Positions 12,387 through 13,796 of a stretch of 13,796 nucleotides of DNA are shown one piece after another. Positions within the stretch are counted from its first letter, which is position 1; every line of letters begins with the position of its first letter. Below the pieces are notes generated by a model. That model was not told the DNA's origin. It was given only the letters and a program-made list of their open reading frames with translations, and searched no databases. The stretch is from Frankiaceae bacterium (GTDB lineage: Bacteria > Actinomycetota > Actinomycetes > JAFAQI01): assembly GCA_030840615.1 (NCBI GenBank), contig JAVEEE010000140.1, positions 1 through 13,796 on the forward strand, written 5' to 3'. The position numbers were made by a program, and so were the translations under genes.

Positions 12387-13034
12387 GTGACAGCGATTCG
12401 CGTCTTCCTGCTCGACGACCACGAGGTCGTGCGGCGCGGCGTACGCGACTTGCTCGAGGCCGACGGCGACATCGAGGTCGTGGGCGAGGCGTCTACAGCC
12501 GCAGAGGCGATGGTCAGAGTGCCCGCGGTCCGCCCGGACGTGGCAGTGCTTGACGTGCGTCTCCCGGACGGCGACGGCGTCACCGTCTGTCGCGACCTTC
12601 GGTCCACCATGCCGGACCTGCAGTGCCTGATGCTGACGTCATTCGCAGACGATGAGGCATTGTTCGACGCGATCATGGCCGGCGCCGCCGGCTACGTCCT
12701 CAAGCAGGTTCGTGGCGTCGACATCGTCGGCGCCGTGCGCACCGTGGCCGCGGGCGGCTCGCTCCTTGATCCGGGAACGACCGCGCGGGTCATGGCACGG
12801 CTGCGCGAGCACGTGGTCACTGTCGACCCGCTCGAAGGGCTCACCGAGCAGGAGCGGCGGGTCCTCGACCTCATCGGCGAAGGGCACACCAACCGCCAGA
12901 TCGGTGAGCGGATGTTCCTCGCGGAGAAGACGGTGAAGAACTACGTCAGCTCACTGCTGGCCAAGCTCGGGATGGAACGCCGCACCCAGGCCGCAGCCTT
13001 CGTCGTGCGGTTGGACGAGCAGGGCTCTCGCTGA
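12387..13034 (+). CDS. devR: DosR/DevR-like NarL-family response regulator
   Basis: A 215-residue cytoplasmic regulator. The receiver begins VFLLDDHEVVRRGVRDLLEA; the phosphoacceptor is Asp56 in AVLDVRLPDGDG, with Thr84 and Lys106 as the conserved switch residues (two later than Asp54, Thr82 and Lys104 of M. tuberculosis DosR). The LuxR-type helix-turn-helix reads LTEQERRVLDLIGEGHTNRQ then MFLAEKTVKNYVSSLLAKLG and MERRTQAA; Lys181, Lys184 and Asn185 correspond to the DNA-contacting Lys179, Lys182 and Asn183 of DosR. From memory this is closer to DosR than to generic NarL proteins. DosR activates dormancy genes under hypoxia, NO or CO. The start is the GTG at 12387; its ribosome binding site is weak (GGGCAG abuts it). 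The partner kinase is the convergent gene. Confidence 0.92.
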   Translation: MTAIRVFLLDDHEVVRRGVRDLLEADGDIEVVGEASTAAEAMVRVPAVRPDVAVLDVRLPDGDGVTVCRDLRSTMPDLQCLMLTSFADDEALFDAIMAGAAGYVLKQVRGVDIVGAVRTVAAGGSLLDPGTTARVMARLREHVVTVDPLEGLTEQERRVLDLIGEGHTNRQIGERMFLAEKTVKNYVSSLLAKLGMERRTQAAAFVVRLDEQGSR

Positions 13035-13037
13035 GGC

Positions 13038-13796
13038 TCAGTCGAGCGGTGCGCACCAATCGATGACAGTGCCGCTCTGCTCGCCGGGCCGCGCGTCGAA
13101 CGCTCCGCCGACGTTCTTCGCGCGTTGCGCGAGGTTGGCCAGCCCGCTGCGCCGGCCACCCGAGGGAATTCCACGCCCGTTGTCAGTGACGACCAACCGC
13201 ACGTGCGACGGGTCCGCCTGCACCTCGACACCGACACTCGAAGCTTCCGCGTGGCGGGCCGCGTTGGACAGCGCCTCACGCAGCACGGCGAGGAGCTGCT
13301 CCGCGATGCCGGCCGGGACAAGGGAGTCGACCGGCCCTTCGAAGGTCAGCCGAGGACGGAATCCAAGTGACTCCGCAGCGACCTGCACCGCTTGTCCCAC
13401 CGCAGACCTCAGCCCCTCTCCCGCGGCAGGCGCCGGCGCCTGCAGCGCGAAGATCGTGCTGCGAATCTCCTTGATCGTGGCGTCGAGGTCGTCGACCGAG
13501 CGCCGCACGCGATCGGCAGCGGACTCGGGCTGCATCGTCCGAAGCGCTCCTTCGAGCGCCATCCCCGTAGCGAACAGTCGCTGGATCACCAGGTCGTGCA
13601 GGTCGCGGGCGATCCGGTCGCGGTCACCGAGCACGGCGATCTGTTCCCGGTCGGCGGCCGCTGCACCGAGCCGCAGTGCGAGTGCAGCCTGCGCGGCGAA
13701 GGTCTCGGCCAGTCGAAGCGCGTCGTCGCTGAAGGCCTGGCTACCTGTTCGGCGGGTGATCACGAGACAGCCGACGGTTGACTCACCCACGCCCAG
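13038..13796 (-). CDS. devS: DosS/DevS-like histidine kinase, GAF end plus HisKA_3-HATPase (5' truncated)
   Basis: The frame is open to the window edge, so the N-terminal part is missing; about 252 residues are visible. The first ~40 (GCLVITRR, FSDDALRLAETFAAQAALAL) are the end of a GAF domain. The dimerisation segment DRDRIARDLHDLVIQRLFAT has the phosphoacceptor His (codon 13596-13598) and is nearly that of DosS/DosT; EIRSTIFALQ follows. The ATPase domain has REALSNAARHAEAS, TDNGRGIP and SGLANLAQRAKNVGGAF. The architecture fits DosS/DosT, which sense O2, NO and CO through heme in the first GAF; whether this protein has a heme GAF cannot be seen here. The stop is only 3 nt from the stop of the regulator gene on the opposite strand. 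In M. tuberculosis devR and devS are co-directional. Confidence 0.85.
   Translation of the reverse strand: MGVGESTVGCLVITRRTGSQAFSDDALRLAETFAAQAALALRLGAAAADREQIAVLGDRDRIARDLHDLVIQRLFATGMALEGALRTMQPESAADRVRRSVDDLDATIKEIRSTIFALQAPAPAAGEGLRSAVGQAVQVAAESLGFRPRLTFEGPVDSLVPAGIAEQLLAVLREALSNAARHAEASSVGVEVQADPSHVRLVVTDNGRGIPSGGRRSGLANLAQRAKNVGGAFDARPGEQSGTVIDWCAPLD

Overview
The window reads as chromosome of a high-GC actinomycete. Every convincing gene uses G/C-ending codons, several start with GTG, and the families are typical of Actinobacteria: Lipoprotein_15 secreted repeats, a DosR/DevR-type response regulator, an Acg-type nitroreductase, a DUF7218-like small protein and a DoxX-Rieske fusion. 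I see no rRNA, tRNA, transposase, phage gene or CRISPR array. The exact genus cannot be read from the sequence.

Layout. 1-1071 (+): 3' part of a secreted repeat protein. 1081-2278 (-): OsmC-family protein followed by a pirin. 2329-3267 (+): a second, divergent pirin. 3279-3829 (-): a small basic protein with a C-terminal SAP/Rho-N-like motif, and upstream of it a likely 53-residue protein. 3830-4011: leader region with a strong hairpin. 4012-5952 (+): large exported protein with five Asp-boxes (sialidase-like beta-propeller). 5890-7988 (-): OmpR-type response regulator and its membrane histidine kinase, translationally coupled; the kinase 3' end overlaps the propeller gene. 8067-9912 (+), divergent from this two-component system: a DoxX-like/Rieske fusion and a histidine-containing membrane protein resembling a small b-type cytochrome. 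9943-11428 (-): Acg-like nitroreductase and, upstream and overlapping it, an unrecognised conserved protein. 11598-12212 (-): membrane protein with a large extracytoplasmic domain. 12387-13034 (+): a close DosR/DevR relative. 13038-13796 (-, partial): a DosS/DevS-like histidine kinase, tail-to-tail with the regulator.

How the parts fit. The right third looks like a local dormancy/hypoxia-type regulon. The regulator and the operon that ends in the nitroreductase each have a partly palindromic site resembling the mycobacterial DosR box, and each site lies 32-33 nt upstream of the start codon. The left and middle parts are also redox-themed (two pirins with intact iron ligands, a one-cysteine OsmC homologue, a Rieske/cytochrome-like pair beside a second two-component system). 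Control of the Rieske operon by that second system is an inference, supported by the divergent arrangement and a 9-bp inverted repeat spanning the shared promoter region.
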